From an uncultured Cohaesibacter sp. (lineage in GTDB: Bacteria > Pseudomonadota > Alphaproteobacteria > Rhizobiales > Cohaesibacteraceae), in the NCBI RefSeq assembly GCF_963667045.1, contig NZ_OY762934.1, positions 4,842,501 through 4,906,500 of the forward strand: a stretch of 64,000 nucleotides of DNA, in the 5' to 3' direction. Each line of letters opens with the position of its first letter. The stretch's first letter is position 1. The notes under the pieces were generated by a model. The model was not told where the DNA came from. It worked only from the letters and a program-made list of their open reading frames with translations, and made no database searches. The position numbers were made by a program, and so were the translations under genes. Positions 35,292 through 44,912 of the stretch are shown piece by piece.

Positions 35292-37616
35292 TTATGGCTG
35301 ACCGCGCTTGAGGTCCTTGCTGATATCGAGCGTCTCATTGTGGATGCGCGATTCATAGACCTGCAAATTCTCGATCAGCTTCATGACATAGTTGCGGGTT
35401 TCCGAGAAGGGGATTCGCTCAACCCAGTCAATGGCGCTGACGTCGTTGGTGCGCGGGTCGCCGAAGCGTTCGATCCATTCGGGTGGTCGTCCCGGTCCGG
35501 CATTGTAAGCCGCGAAGGTGAGAATGTAGGACCCGCCAAAGCGCTCGAGATTTTCCTTGAGGAAAGCACTGCCCAAAAGGACCGCGTATTTGGGGTCGCT
35601 GGTGATGCGCGACTGGGAATAGGAGACGCCAAGCTTGCGGGCAGTCGTCTTTGCCGTTGCGGGAAGCATCTGCATCAGGCCCAGCGCGTTGGCGTGGCTG
35701 CGGGCCTTGACGTTGAATACGCTCTCCTGCTTGGTCAGAGCATAGATCAACGCAATGTCGAGGCCATTGGTGTTGACACCTCTTGGCAGGGCATGCAGCG
35801 GGAAGGCCAGCTTGTCGACCGGTAGGCCGCGGTTGAGCGCGAGCTGACCGATCTGGACCGCGTTCTGGTGCAGGTCATAGCTCTGGGCGAGCTTGTGCGC
35901 CAGTTCGATTTCTGATGGATCGTCAAGCGTGTTGGCAAGATGACGGAAGAGCGGGCCAGTCCTGTCTTCCTGCCCGATTGCCTTCAGTCGTTTGATGGCC
36001 TGAACCAGTTCTCGCCGTTCAAAGCGGGCTTTCTGGGCAGGGCCAGCTGCGGGCGGGGTGCGCAGATTGAGATGCCTGACACCCAGCTCTTCGAGGGCGA
36101 GCTGGCCGTAATAGACGGTTGGATCAGCCGCAGCCTGATAGAATTTTACCGCTCCTGTCCGATCGCCAGCCGCTTCCCAGGCTCGGCCCTGCCAATAGAG
36201 GCCACGGGCCTTGTCCTGACGACGGGTTGCCCGCTTCCAGCTGTTTTCGAAATGGACGGCAGCGGTCTTGTGGTCGTTGAGATAGCGCAGGGCGAAGAAG
36301 CCCGCGTGGAATTCCGCTTCCGAGAAATCGACCCCTGATTCTGCCGAATGGCGCGCCGCAATCCTGTAGGCGCGTTTGGCATCGCCGTTGTTGAGCATCA
36401 TGCGGGCGAGCAATCGCCTTTCGTCCCACCAGACATCATGGTTGATGAGGCGATCTTCATCAAGCGGTGCCTTGAGCAGCAGGTCTGCCGCTTCGGTTTC
36501 CTTGTTGGCGCGGCGCAGATACTGGATCTTGGAGAAGATATAGCCCGGATCATTGCGGAGCGAGCTGGGAACCGCGTTGAGCAGGGAGGCGGCATTGCGG
36601 TCGCCGCGAATGACGGCAACACGGGCGTTGACGAGCTTCATCTGGGCGTCCGTGAGATAACCTTTGAGGCGCAAGGCCCCGTTGGCCCGCTCCCTGTAGA
36701 GCAGGTAGCTTGCCCGGTAAAAATGGTCGGCGTTGGTCAGGACGCTGCCAAGGCTTGACCGTATCTTGCTCTCCGTATCGTCACTTAGCGCCTGTTCGCG
36801 CCAGATCGGGCTGATCAGTTTGGCCGCCTGTGCCTTGTTGCCGACCATCGCCTGTGAAATCGCCAGTTCGATGGCTGCCGTTGTCGATCCCGGAATGCTG
36901 TTGCCAAATGCCCGCACCATTTCTGCGCCGGAGTTCGTTTCTCGGGCAACCGCTTCTTCGATGCGGCGTTTCGTCAGATCGCGGCTCGGCCACCCTGTTT
37001 TCTGTTCGTAGAAGGCCTTGATCTCGCTTGCGGGCAGATCATGGTAGCCGCCGATGATCAAAATGTATGTCAGCAGCGTTCGGTCAAGGGAGGGCTTCAT
37101 GCCCTTTTGAATGGCGAGCGCGGTTTTCTGGTCGTTCTTGTCTAGGGCCGTCAGCGCCTCTTTGAGGGAGCCTCGTTCGGCACTGATGCCGTTGTCGTGG
37201 CGTTCAACCGCGGGCAGGGTGCTTGCGGCACTTTGCACCGTTGGAGCCGCTTTGGGCGGTTGCAGTGTTGCGCCGGATCCCACGGTCGCAACCGGCACCA
37301 TCGGGTCTGTCCGGTTCTTGGGTAGAACTGTGAGATCGGCCGGCAGCATGGCGGCGTCTGTACCCGCTTCGGAGGCTGCCCCGGCGGCGGCTTCAGCAGT
37401 CTCTTCGACTGTCTGGGCTGGCTCGGGCAGGCGCTCCGGGACGAGGGAAACAGGGGCCGGTGTCGGGGGCGGGATGACTGGTGCCATCATCGGTCCAGTT
37501 GCGGGGCGAGCCCTCGGCACGGGAACGGTTTGCGGAAGCGTCTGGGCGACGACCAGACTTGTCGTGGCCAGAAGACAAAGGCTTGCGATGGCAGATTTGA
37601 AGGGTGCTTTAATCAT
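35292..37616 (-). CDS. Soluble lytic murein transglycosylase
   Basis: The 774-residue protein has an N-terminal signal peptide (MIKAPFKSAIASLCLLATTSLVVAQ) and a proline- and alanine-rich linker to about residue 150. A long helical, TPR-like ring domain covers the middle. The C-terminal SLT domain carries the catalytic Glu in IYALTKQESVFN (near residue 635), the SHANALGLMQMLPATA motif and LTFAAYNAGPGRPPEW. It cuts peptidoglycan glycan strands to 1,6-anhydro ends in the periplasm. An alternative start at 37652 adds 12 residues. Confidence 0.93.
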   Translation of the reverse strand: MIKAPFKSAIASLCLLATTSLVVAQTLPQTVPVPRARPATGPMMAPVIPPPTPAPVSLVPERLPEPAQTVEETAEAAAGAASEAGTDAAMLPADLTVLPKNRTDPMVPVATVGSGATLQPPKAAPTVQSAASTLPAVERHDNGISAERGSLKEALTALDKNDQKTALAIQKGMKPSLDRTLLTYILIIGGYHDLPASEIKAFYEQKTGWPSRDLTKRRIEEAVARETNSGAEMVRAFGNSIPGSTTAAIELAISQAMVGNKAQAAKLISPIWREQALSDDTESKIRSSLGSVLTNADHFYRASYLLYRERANGALRLKGYLTDAQMKLVNARVAVIRGDRNAASLLNAVPSSLRNDPGYIFSKIQYLRRANKETEAADLLLKAPLDEDRLINHDVWWDERRLLARMMLNNGDAKRAYRIAARHSAESGVDFSEAEFHAGFFALRYLNDHKTAAVHFENSWKRATRRQDKARGLYWQGRAWEAAGDRTGAVKFYQAAADPTVYYGQLALEELGVRHLNLRTPPAAGPAQKARFERRELVQAIKRLKAIGQEDRTGPLFRHLANTLDDPSEIELAHKLAQSYDLHQNAVQIGQLALNRGLPVDKLAFPLHALPRGVNTNGLDIALIYALTKQESVFNVKARSHANALGLMQMLPATAKTTARKLGVSYSQSRITSDPKYAVLLGSAFLKENLERFGGSYILTFAAYNAGPGRPPEWIERFGDPRTNDVSAIDWVERIPFSETRNYVMKLIENLQVYESRIHNETLDISKDLKRGQP

Positions 37617-37872
37617 ATCGTCTGAAAATGTGAGGAAAAACCGGCTTTTCATGAAGAAGACATTATTGTTGCAAAATTATGGTGAAGAAATCCCTTAGGC
37701 CCGGCGTTATTTTCGAATTCATAAGCTTATCACAGCAATGTGATGGGCATCTGGAGGACCCGGCCAGGGCGGGCTGCGTCACGGTTCAGGGCCTGTTGTA
37801 CAGGTCGATGGGGATGAAATGACAGAAATATTGCATCTAACGGGAAAACGTGGTGTTATGGGCCTCGAATTC

Positions 37873-37915
37873 CGGCAAATTGTCGGAAAAATACAACATT
37901 TCGGCAAATTGTCGG
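37873..37915 (+). repeat. Direct repeat of CGGCAAATTGTCGG upstream of dapA
   Basis: The 14-mer occurs at 37873-37886 and again at 37902-37915, 29 bases apart. The first copy with its flanks is a near-perfect inverted repeat (TTCCGGCAA, one A, TTGTCGGAA). The pair sits 63-105 bases upstream of the dapA start, where an operator or promoter would be. The rest of 37617-37872 shows no gene. Confidence 0.55.
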
Positions 37916-37977
37916 TTTAATTTTTAAAAATAACGGAAATACCATGCGCAAGGCATGGAAAAGATGAGGAAACGGAC

Positions 37978-38853
37978 ATGTTCAAAGGATCTTGCACTGC
38001 ACTCATAACTCCTTTCAATGAGGGCGGCGTGGACTACAAGGCCTTTGAGTCTTTTGTGGACTGGCAGATCAACGAAGGCACTCATGGGCTTGTCCCGGTT
38101 GGAACAACCGGTGAATCCCCCACTCTCAGTCATGACGAACACAAGAAGGTCGTTGAGTCCTGCGTCAAGGTTGCCAACAAACGTGTTCCGGTTCTGGCTG
38201 GTGCCGGGTCCAATTCTACACTGGAAGCGATCGATCTTGCCCAGTTTGCCGAAAAGGCCGGGGCAGACGGTGTGCTGGTCGTAACGCCTTACTACAACAA
38301 GCCATGCCAGAACGGCCTCTATGAGCATTTCAAGGCAGTGGCTTCGGCGATTTCCATTCCGCTCGTCATCTACAATATTCCGCCGCGTTCAGTGATCGAC
38401 ATGAGCGTCGAGACCATGGCGCGCCTTTATGAGGATTGCCCGAACATCGTTGGCGTCAAGGATGCCACCGGCGATCTGGTGCGTGTTACCCGTCAGCGTC
38501 TGGCCATGGGCAAGGATTTCATCCAGCTTTCCGGCGAAGACGCAACAGCGCTCGGTTTCAATGCTCAGGGCGGGCATGGCTGCATTTCCGTTACTGCCAA
38601 CGTTGCCCCCAAGCTCTGCAGCCAGTTCCAGACGGCCTGCATGAACGGGGCGTGGGACAAGGCGCTGGAGCTGCATGATCTTTTGTCGCCGCTGCACCGG
38701 GCGATGTTCCTTCAGCCAAATCCGGCCGGGGCCAAATATGGTCTGTCTCGCCTTGGCAAGATCGAAAATATCGTTCGTTTGCCGCTGATGGCTGCTACGG
38801 ACCCGGTAAAAGCTGAAATCGACGCTGCAATGAAGGTTGCAGGTCTGATCTAA
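37978..38853 (+). CDS. dapA: 4-hydroxy-tetrahydrodipicolinate synthase
   Basis: DapA condenses pyruvate with aspartate semialdehyde in lysine and diaminopimelate synthesis. The 291-residue TIM-barrel protein has the [14 protein letters not shown] motif, the VIYNIPPR motif with the active-site Tyr near residue 132, and the Schiff-base Lys in [11 protein letters not shown] near residue 161. A GAGGAAACGG precedes the ATG. It lies 19 bases before smpB and is probably cotranscribed. Duplicated 14-bp elements lie upstream. Confidence 0.97.
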   Translation: MFKGSCTALITPFNEGGVDYKAFESFVDWQINEGTHGLVPVGTTGESPTLSHDEHKKVVESCVKVANKRVPVLAGAGSNSTLEAIDLAQFAEKAGADGVLVVTPYYNKPCQNGLYEHFKAVASAISIPLVIYNIPPRSVIDMSVETMARLYEDCPNIVGVKDATGDLVRVTRQRLAMGKDFIQLSGEDATALGFNAQGGHGCISVTANVAPKLCSQFQTACMNGAWDKALELHDLLSPLHRAMFLQPNPAGAKYGLSRLGKIENIVRLPLMAATDPVKAEIDAAMKVAGLI

Positions 38854-38872
38854 ATTGCTTATCTCTTGTGTC

Positions 38873-39355
38873 ATGGCACAGAAGAAAAAGAAAAGCGATC
38901 CGAACAACCGCGTTGTCGCGGAGAATCGGAAGGCGCGACACGATTATGAATTCGGTGATGTTGTCGAAGCAGGATTGCTTCTGACCGGCACGGAGGTGAA
39001 ATCCCTGCGTACCGGCAAGGCGACCATTGCCGAATCCTATGCGTCTGACGAGAACGGCGAAATTGTCCTGATCAACGCCAACATACCGGAATATGATCAG
39101 GGCAACCGGTTCAACCATGATCCGCGCCGACCGCGCAAGTTGCTGTTGCACAAGCGCGAGATCGCCAAGATGAGTCAGGCGGTCCAGCGCGATGGCATGA
39201 CCATCGTGCCGCTCAAGCTCTATTTCAATGACAAGGGCATCGCCAAACTGGCTGTTGCGGTCGCTCGCGGCAAGAAAAACTACGACAAGCGTCAGGATGC
39301 CAAAAAACGGGACTGGCAGCGCGACAAGGCCCGTTTGTTGCGCGACAAGGGCTGA
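38873..39355 (+). CDS. smpB: SsrA-binding protein
   Basis: SmpB binds tmRNA and rescues stalled ribosomes. The 160-residue protein has the N-terminal [15 protein letters not shown], the [19 protein letters not shown] core and the [22 protein letters not shown] segment. Its C-terminal tail [19 protein letters not shown] is the part that enters the mRNA channel. The ATG at 38873 gives the expected start; a short open extension upstream overlaps the end of dapA. Confidence 0.97.
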   Translation: MAQKKKKSDPNNRVVAENRKARHDYEFGDVVEAGLLLTGTEVKSLRTGKATIAESYASDENGEIVLINANIPEYDQGNRFNHDPRRPRKLLLHKREIAKMSQAVQRDGMTIVPLKLYFNDKGIAKLAVAVARGKKNYDKRQDAKKRDWQRDKARLLRDKG

Positions 39356-39520
39356 AACCGCAGAAATCCGGTTTCCGTCCAAAAATGCGGACAAGAATTT
39401 TTCCCTCTTTTTTGCCCCTGTGCAAGCTTTTCAAAGCCAAGAGCATTTTAAAGGAGGGGAAAACCCGAATTTGGGCTTCCATAATTCGGAAAGCCTTCTA
39501 TAAAGATGACACTTCAGTGA

Positions 39521-39598
<78 letters not shown>

Positions 39599-39689
39599 CC
39601 TCTGAAGATATTTCAAGGAACAGTCTTGAAATGTGCTGAACGGAAGATCACATGGTCTTTCGAAGGTTGGTGTCGCTAACTGAATTTGT

Positions 39690-39766
<77 letters not shown>

Positions 39767-39886
39767 ACACTTCCCTACATTCTTTTGAATGCGGGGTAGC
39801 GTTTCAAAGACGTGCCGCAAGAAGTCCGTGAACTTCAATTTCTACCGGCTCTCTTTCCCCTTTTTGAAATATTTCAACCTTATCGA

Positions 39887-40312
39887 TCAATCGCCCGATT
39901 TCCGCGAATACTTGCTCGCGGCCTTGTCTTCAGGCATGTCATTGATGTGTTTGGACAGATTGGTGATGATGTGTAGGTACTTCTCCGCTGAATTCTGTTC
40001 CATCGAAAAAGGACTGATTTCAGCCGGAAGACTCGCAATCTCCCGTTCGAGTTTATTCTTTTCTTCCTCCAAATCAGACATACGCTTTTCAAGCGTTTTT
40101 GAGATGTTGCCCCAGATCGCTCTTGTGCCTGTATCCGCTTGCACACGAGACGGTGATCTGCTGTTTTGCAGCAGCACAAGTCCACTGGTCGTCAAGTTGC
40201 CGATTATTGGTGTGGATCTGCCGGGCAGCGCCAATCCAACATGAAGGAGCGAGATGATGAGCTGTCGATTGATGCAAAATGTAATTGGGCCGTGCAAATC
40301 AGCCATATTCAC
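39887..40312 (-). pseudogene. Orphan coiled-coil ORF within a scar, possible recombinase tail fragment
   Basis: The frame ends in a coiled-coil (RMSDLEEEKNKLEREIASLPAEIS) followed by a helical HIITNLSKHINDMPEDKAASK. Large serine recombinases end in a comparable coiled-coil region, and the position beside tRNA genes suits an integrated element. No catalytic domain is present on either side, and the upstream part is not recognisable. A false ORF cannot be excluded. Confidence 0.3.
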
Positions 40313-40849
40313 CGCTTCCGGCTGTCAGCTCGGAAGCTCGAAATTGCGATGGTGCCGTTGCTCATAATTGTGACCATGAGCGAGGATCAACAGTCGGCTG
40401 TCATGGCCCCCAACAATATCAACCACAAGATACCGTTAGGCGATCTTGTCGCCATTTTTCTTGTCTTGCGCGGGATCGGCGAGAAGAATGATGTTGCCGC
40501 GTTGCAAACTATCCATCCAGTCATCGGCTTGCTGACTTTTCCCTGTGTCAGGCATAGATTTATCTTCATATGGGTCAATTACCTGACGCAGCAGGGATCA
40601 GCGGGTACGGTCCGCATCGTCAGACCGATGTTGCCTCGATTTCCGGAGCCGACGCTGGACGATGTCCTTGATTTCGGACCAAGAGGGTGGCCGACCCGAA
40701 ACTTCTCGAAGTGTCGTGCTGGCTCCTACATTTCTACGCACCAGAATGAGCTACAGATCCGGTCAAATTCCAACTCAATGTTACGATTGTCATTCAAGCT
40801 CGAGTTTGTTGCTTTCTTACTCCTCACATCGATGACATGCGCCTATTTG

Positions 40850-41279
40850 ACGGGGCGGCTTTCACCATTTCTGGGCTGCTGGCTGATGATGAGTTGCGGA
40901 TGATCACGCTGGATCATCAACCGTTTCTTTGCCGGACTCACTTTTTGAGCCCTTCCGACAAACAATCGTTCTCGACCGCCAGCCTCCCAATCCTGGCGTG
41001 CAGCTCCTTGACCTCAGCTTCCGTCGGGCCGTCCGGCTTGCCGCCAGAGAACATGTCAGCCATCCCGTCGATGGCCTGCCGCTTTCATGTCCTGACCTGA
41101 TTTGGGCGCAACTGATGCCTTGCGGCTATCTCTTGCACGGTCTTATCACCACGCAACGCCTCCAGCGCTACCCTGGCATTAAACTGATCTGAAATGTTCC
41201 GGCGCTTTGCCAGTTCGTATCCCTTCATAGCTTCGGGATACACCTGAGCCCACTGTCCAGGTTTCTGGGACCCACTTCA
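40850..41279 (-). mobile_element. Decayed IS3-family insertion sequence
   Basis: The minus strand holds a terminal-repeat-like sequence at 41252-41279 (TGAAGTGGGTCCCAGAAACC and on), then orfA (41228-40938), then the start of orfB. orfA has one in-frame stop and orfB runs only about 30 residues, from the GTG at 40940 to a stop near 40851. The distal orfB part and the other end are missing. Nothing is likely to be active. Confidence 0.85.
40938..41228 (-). pseudogene. IS3-family transposase orfA, with internal stop
   Basis: The frame reads MKGYELAKRRNISDQFNARVALEALRGDKTVQEIAARHQ and on to NQVRT. A TGA follows at 41087-41085, where the family has Trp. It continues KRQAIDGMADMFSGG and GPTEAEVKELHARIGRLAVENDCLSEGLKK. 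This is the helix-turn-helix and leucine-zipper part of IS3 OrfA proteins. The element is inactive through this stop and the loss of orfB. Confidence 0.85.
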
Positions 41280-41332
41280 AGTCGAACCGGGCACGCGCAT
41301 CCTAGGCACTTCTACCGGCTCGGTTGCGTCTT

Positions 41333-42313
41333 TCAGCCACCCGTCGTCGCCATGGAGCGGGCGACATGGTCGGGTTGTTCCTCGAAATTGTGCTGCCATG
41401 GTTTCATGGCCAAAGCTTCGATCAGAAGGTCACGAAGGCCGCTGTCCGAAATGCCGTCGCGCAGGTGAGGGCGCAGGGCCATATTGTGGCTGTTGCCAAG
41501 GCAAAGATGCAGCGTGCCGTCCGCAGACATGCGCACCCGGTTGCAGGTTGCACAGAAATGCTGAGACAGGGGCGTTATGAAGCCGATGTGGGTCTCTGTG
41601 CCGTTGACGCGGAAATACCGGGCAGGGCCGCCTCCTGCCATGACGCTGGGGACCAGATCGAAGCGTTCGGCAAGTTGGTCGCGGATGACGGAAAGGTCGA
41701 GATAGTGGCTATAGGCTTCCTGTCCGCTCGCGCCCATGGGCATGGTTTCGATGAAACGCAGGGCAAAGCCGTTGGCAATGCAGAAACTGGCAAGGTCGAT
41801 GACCTCATCATCATTGATGCCCTTCATCACCAGCATGTTGATCTTGATGGGCTCGAAGCCCGCCTGTTTGGCGCTGGCAAGGCCTGAGAGCACGTCTTCG
41901 AGTTTGCCGCCGCGGCTGATTTCTCTGAAACGGCTTTCATTCAAGGTATCGAGGCTGACATTCAGGCGTGATATACCGGCCTTGTAAATCGTCTCGGCCA
42001 TTTTGCCGAGCAGCATGGCGTTGGTGCTCATGGACATATCCCGGATGCCGGGAATGGCAGAGAGGCGGGAGATGAGATCCGGCAGGCCCTTGCGAACCAT
42101 AGGTTCTCCGCCCGTCACGCGGATGCGCGAGACGCCGAGATCGGAAAAGGCGGCGACAACGCGCTCGATTTCGTCAAAGGTGAGATAATGACTTGGCGTG
42201 ATGAACGATCGATGGCGCTCTGGCATGCAGTAAAAGCAGCGCAGATTGCATTTGTCCGTCACCGAGAGCCGCACATAGTCGATCTTTCGTCCGAAGGAAT
42301 CTGTCCAGGCCAT
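41333..42313 (-). CDS. moaA: GTP 3',8-cyclase (molybdenum cofactor synthesis)
   Basis: MoaA is a radical-SAM enzyme that starts molybdenum-cofactor synthesis from GTP. The 326-residue protein has the CNLRCFYC cluster motif near residue 22 and IRVTGGEPMVRKGL. The second cluster is in the C-terminal CATCNRVRMSADG segment, and the essential Gly-Gly end is present (TTGG). The ATG at 42313 follows a GGGAGGA; a GTG at 42322 is in frame. Location after torA suits the cofactor need of TorA, as in the dor loci of Rhodobacter. Confidence 0.96.
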   Translation of the reverse strand: MAWTDSFGRKIDYVRLSVTDKCNLRCFYCMPERHRSFITPSHYLTFDEIERVVAAFSDLGVSRIRVTGGEPMVRKGLPDLISRLSAIPGIRDMSMSTNAMLLGKMAETIYKAGISRLNVSLDTLNESRFREISRGGKLEDVLSGLASAKQAGFEPIKINMLVMKGINDDEVIDLASFCIANGFALRFIETMPMGASGQEAYSHYLDLSVIRDQLAERFDLVPSVMAGGGPARYFRVNGTETHIGFITPLSQHFCATCNRVRMSADGTLHLCLGNSHNMALRPHLRDGISDSGLRDLLIEALAMKPWQHNFEEQPDHVARSMATTGG

Positions 42314-42343
42314 TGCAATCACTCCTCCCTAGTCATTGGGGAA

Positions 42344-42363
42344 GAACGGGCCGTGGCCCGTTC
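42344..42363 (-). promoter_or_regulatory. Intercistronic hairpin between torA and moaA
   Basis: GAACGGGCC (42344-42352) pairs perfectly with GGCCCGTTC (42355-42363). There is no T-run on either strand. It may protect the torCDA message or set the lower level of moaA. Confidence 0.5.
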
Positions 42364-42386
42364 CTCAAATCTTCAATGCTCGACTG

Positions 42387-44852
42387 TTAGCCGTTTTTCG
42401 GTGTCGAGAAGACAGTCACCGGAGGTAGGTCACCGGTGAATTTTTCGACGTCCGCGACAGCGGTGTGGCCACAGTTGCCCTGCGCCAGCTTGGACGTTCC
42501 GATGTCAACGGTCAGGCAGTTGGCATCGCCATAGGCGTCGAGGCTGCCAGGCTTGCTCGGGTCAACCGGATCGAACCAGCCACCTTCAGACAACCGCAGA
42601 ACACCCGGACGGATGTCGTCGGTCACAACAGCACCGGCAAGAACCTGTCCACGGTCGTTGAAGATGCGGACGACGTCGCCATCTGCAATACCGCGTTTTT
42701 CTGCATCTTTGGTATTGATCAGGCAAGGTTCGCGGTCTGCAACTGCATATTCCTTGCGCAGGATCGTGCCGCAGAGCTGGCTGTGCAGGCGTTTTTCCGG
42801 ATGCTTGGTGTCCACATGCAGCGGATATTTGGTGTCCGGACCGTCAAGACGTTCGATCGGTTCCATCCATGTCGGATGGGCCGGGCAATCGTCGTAGCCC
42901 ATTTTCTCGATGTTGCGCGAATAGATCTCGATCAAACCTGTTGGCGTGCCGAGTGGCTCGAGCAACGGATCTTCGCGGAAATCGGCATACCGAACAAAGC
43001 TCTTGGCTTCGTCGGTGACTTCGAACTCTTTGATGCCTGCTTCCCAGAAGGTGTCGAAATCGGGCACGTCGATATTCTTGGCTTTGCCCTGTTTGACGGC
43101 TTCCTCGTAGAAGGACTTGATCCAGCCCATCTCGTCTTTGCCTTCAGTGAACTCTTTCTTCTTGCCCAGGCGATCAGCGATTTCGGTGAAGATATCAAGA
43201 TCCGTACGGGCTTCGAAGACTGGGTCGATGACTTTTTTCATCGCGATGATGGCACGCATGGAATAGTCACCGACATGTTCGATGTCGTTGCGTTCATAGG
43301 CTGTTGTCGCCGGCAGTACGATATCGGCATGGCGAGCCGTTGGCGTCCACTGGAAGTCCTGCACGATGAAGGTTTCCAGCTTCTGCCAGGCCTTGACCAT
43401 GCGGTTCCTGTTCTGATGGTGGGCGAACGGGTTGCCGCCGACCCAGTAGGCCAGTTTGACATCGGGGTATTTTGCCTTGGTGCCATTGAAGTCGAATTCT
43501 GCACCCGGATTTTCGAGCATGTCGACAACACGGGCGAGTGGGATCGATGCGGCCCCGGCGCTGGTGAGCCATGCGGCCCCGTCGACAGCCTGTCCACCAT
43601 CGGTGATGCCGGGAAGAACCGGGCTGTTGGCGGAAGGCGTGCCGCCGTTTGCATAATGGTAGCTAAGACCAAAGCCGCCACCGGGCAGACCGATCTGGCC
43701 GATCATCGACGCAAGGGTGACCAGCATCCAGTGGGCCTGTTCACCATGGTGCTGACGCTGAAGCGACCAGCCGCTCGAAAGCATGGTGCGGGTGGACTGG
43801 AACAGTTTTGCCAGTTCCTTGATGGTGTCAGCCGGAACACCGCAAATGCTTTCAGCCCATTCGGCGGTCTTCGGCGTGCCGTCGCTTTCGCCCGTCAGGT
43901 AAGGTACGAACTCATCGAAGCCCGAGGTATAGCCATCGAGGAAGTCCGCATCATGCAGCTCTTCGGCATAAAGCGTATGCGCGATGCCGAGCATCATGGC
44001 GACGTCGGTCTGCGGCTTGATTGCAATCCAGTCTGCATCGAAGAACTTGGCGGTTCTGGTCTTTACCGGATCGATGACGATGACTTTCTTGCCGGTTTTC
44101 TTGAACTCATCGAAGTATGGGAAGTTGCCATGATCGCCTACCAGCCAGCTGATCTGGTTGGTGTTGAGCGGGTCGCAACCCCAGAACACCAATGTGTCAG
44201 TGTTTTCGATCACAACCGGCCAGACTGTCTGTTGTTCGTAGACCTCCAGTGTGCCCAGCACATGCGGCATGATGATCTGGGAGGCGCCGGTCGAATAGTC
44301 GCCCGAGCTGTTCACGAAGGCGCCTTCGAGGCCGATGTTGAGGGCGCGACGCAGGAGGGCCTGGCAGTTGTGCAGTTTGCCCGGGCTCTTCCAGCCATAG
44401 GAGCCAGCGAAGGTTCCGGCGGAGCCATATTTTTCTTTCACGCGTTTCAACTCGGAAACGACAAGCTCCAGTGCTTTATCCCAAGAGACGCGGACGAAAT
44501 CGTCCTGTCCACGGGTCTCGACCGAGGCACCCGGTCCGTTTTCCAGATAGGCACGGCGGACCATCGGATATTTGATGCGGCTCGGGGAATAGACCGAGTC
44601 GAGAATGCCCGGAAGCTGATCGCTCGGAGCGGGATCGCCTTCCCAGGGCTTGATGTCTGCAAAGCGGCCATCCTTGATGATGGCGTTGAAAGCACCCCAG
44701 TGCGAGCCGGTCAGAACCTGGCCGTCCGGTCCGGCAGCGTTGGCAATGCCGGCGCGCAGAAGCGATGGTGCAAAGACCCCGAATGCGCCCAGTGCCGTAG
44801 CTCCGCGCATGAAGTCGCGTCTGGATTTGTAGCTGTTGAATGGATTTGACAT
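42387..44852 (-). CDS. torA: TMAO/DMSO reductase, molybdopterin enzyme
   Basis: The 821-residue periplasmic enzyme is the terminal reductase of TMAO (and/or DMSO) respiration. The N-terminus has a Tat signal (SRRDFMRG, then a hydrophobic stretch ending ANA-AGPDG). In the core, YGW at 152-154 matches the Tyr and Trp that distinguish the active site of the TorA/DorA family, and the Ser of GDYS (about residue 187) is the expected Mo ligand. Bis-MGD binding motifs continue to the C-terminus. The order torC-torD-torA-moaA matches Rhodobacter dorCDA clusters, so dorA is an equally fair name. Confidence 0.95.
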   Translation of the reverse strand: MSNPFNSYKSRRDFMRGATALGAFGVFAPSLLRAGIANAAGPDGQVLTGSHWGAFNAIIKDGRFADIKPWEGDPAPSDQLPGILDSVYSPSRIKYPMVRRAYLENGPGASVETRGQDDFVRVSWDKALELVVSELKRVKEKYGSAGTFAGSYGWKSPGKLHNCQALLRRALNIGLEGAFVNSSGDYSTGASQIIMPHVLGTLEVYEQQTVWPVVIENTDTLVFWGCDPLNTNQISWLVGDHGNFPYFDEFKKTGKKVIVIDPVKTRTAKFFDADWIAIKPQTDVAMMLGIAHTLYAEELHDADFLDGYTSGFDEFVPYLTGESDGTPKTAEWAESICGVPADTIKELAKLFQSTRTMLSSGWSLQRQHHGEQAHWMLVTLASMIGQIGLPGGGFGLSYHYANGGTPSANSPVLPGITDGGQAVDGAAWLTSAGAASIPLARVVDMLENPGAEFDFNGTKAKYPDVKLAYWVGGNPFAHHQNRNRMVKAWQKLETFIVQDFQWTPTARHADIVLPATTAYERNDIEHVGDYSMRAIIAMKKVIDPVFEARTDLDIFTEIADRLGKKKEFTEGKDEMGWIKSFYEEAVKQGKAKNIDVPDFDTFWEAGIKEFEVTDEAKSFVRYADFREDPLLEPLGTPTGLIEIYSRNIEKMGYDDCPAHPTWMEPIERLDGPDTKYPLHVDTKHPEKRLHSQLCGTILRKEYAVADREPCLINTKDAEKRGIADGDVVRIFNDRGQVLAGAVVTDDIRPGVLRLSEGGWFDPVDPSKPGSLDAYGDANCLTVDIGTSKLAQGNCGHTAVADVEKFTGDLPPVTVFSTPKNG

Positions 44853-44912
44853 GATGCTACCCCTTTCAGTCCTCCTTGGATTTGCTATCTCGAATTGGCC
44901 CCAAGCCCGGGG

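Noticed and set aside
40166-40903. 245-codon plus-strand frame in the scar region
   Set aside because: It runs antisense through the IS3 remnant and the coiled-coil ORF and has no family features.
42465-44849. 794-codon open frame on the plus strand opposite torA
   Set aside because: It mirrors torA over its full length, resembles no protein family, and arises from high GC and codon bias of the true gene.
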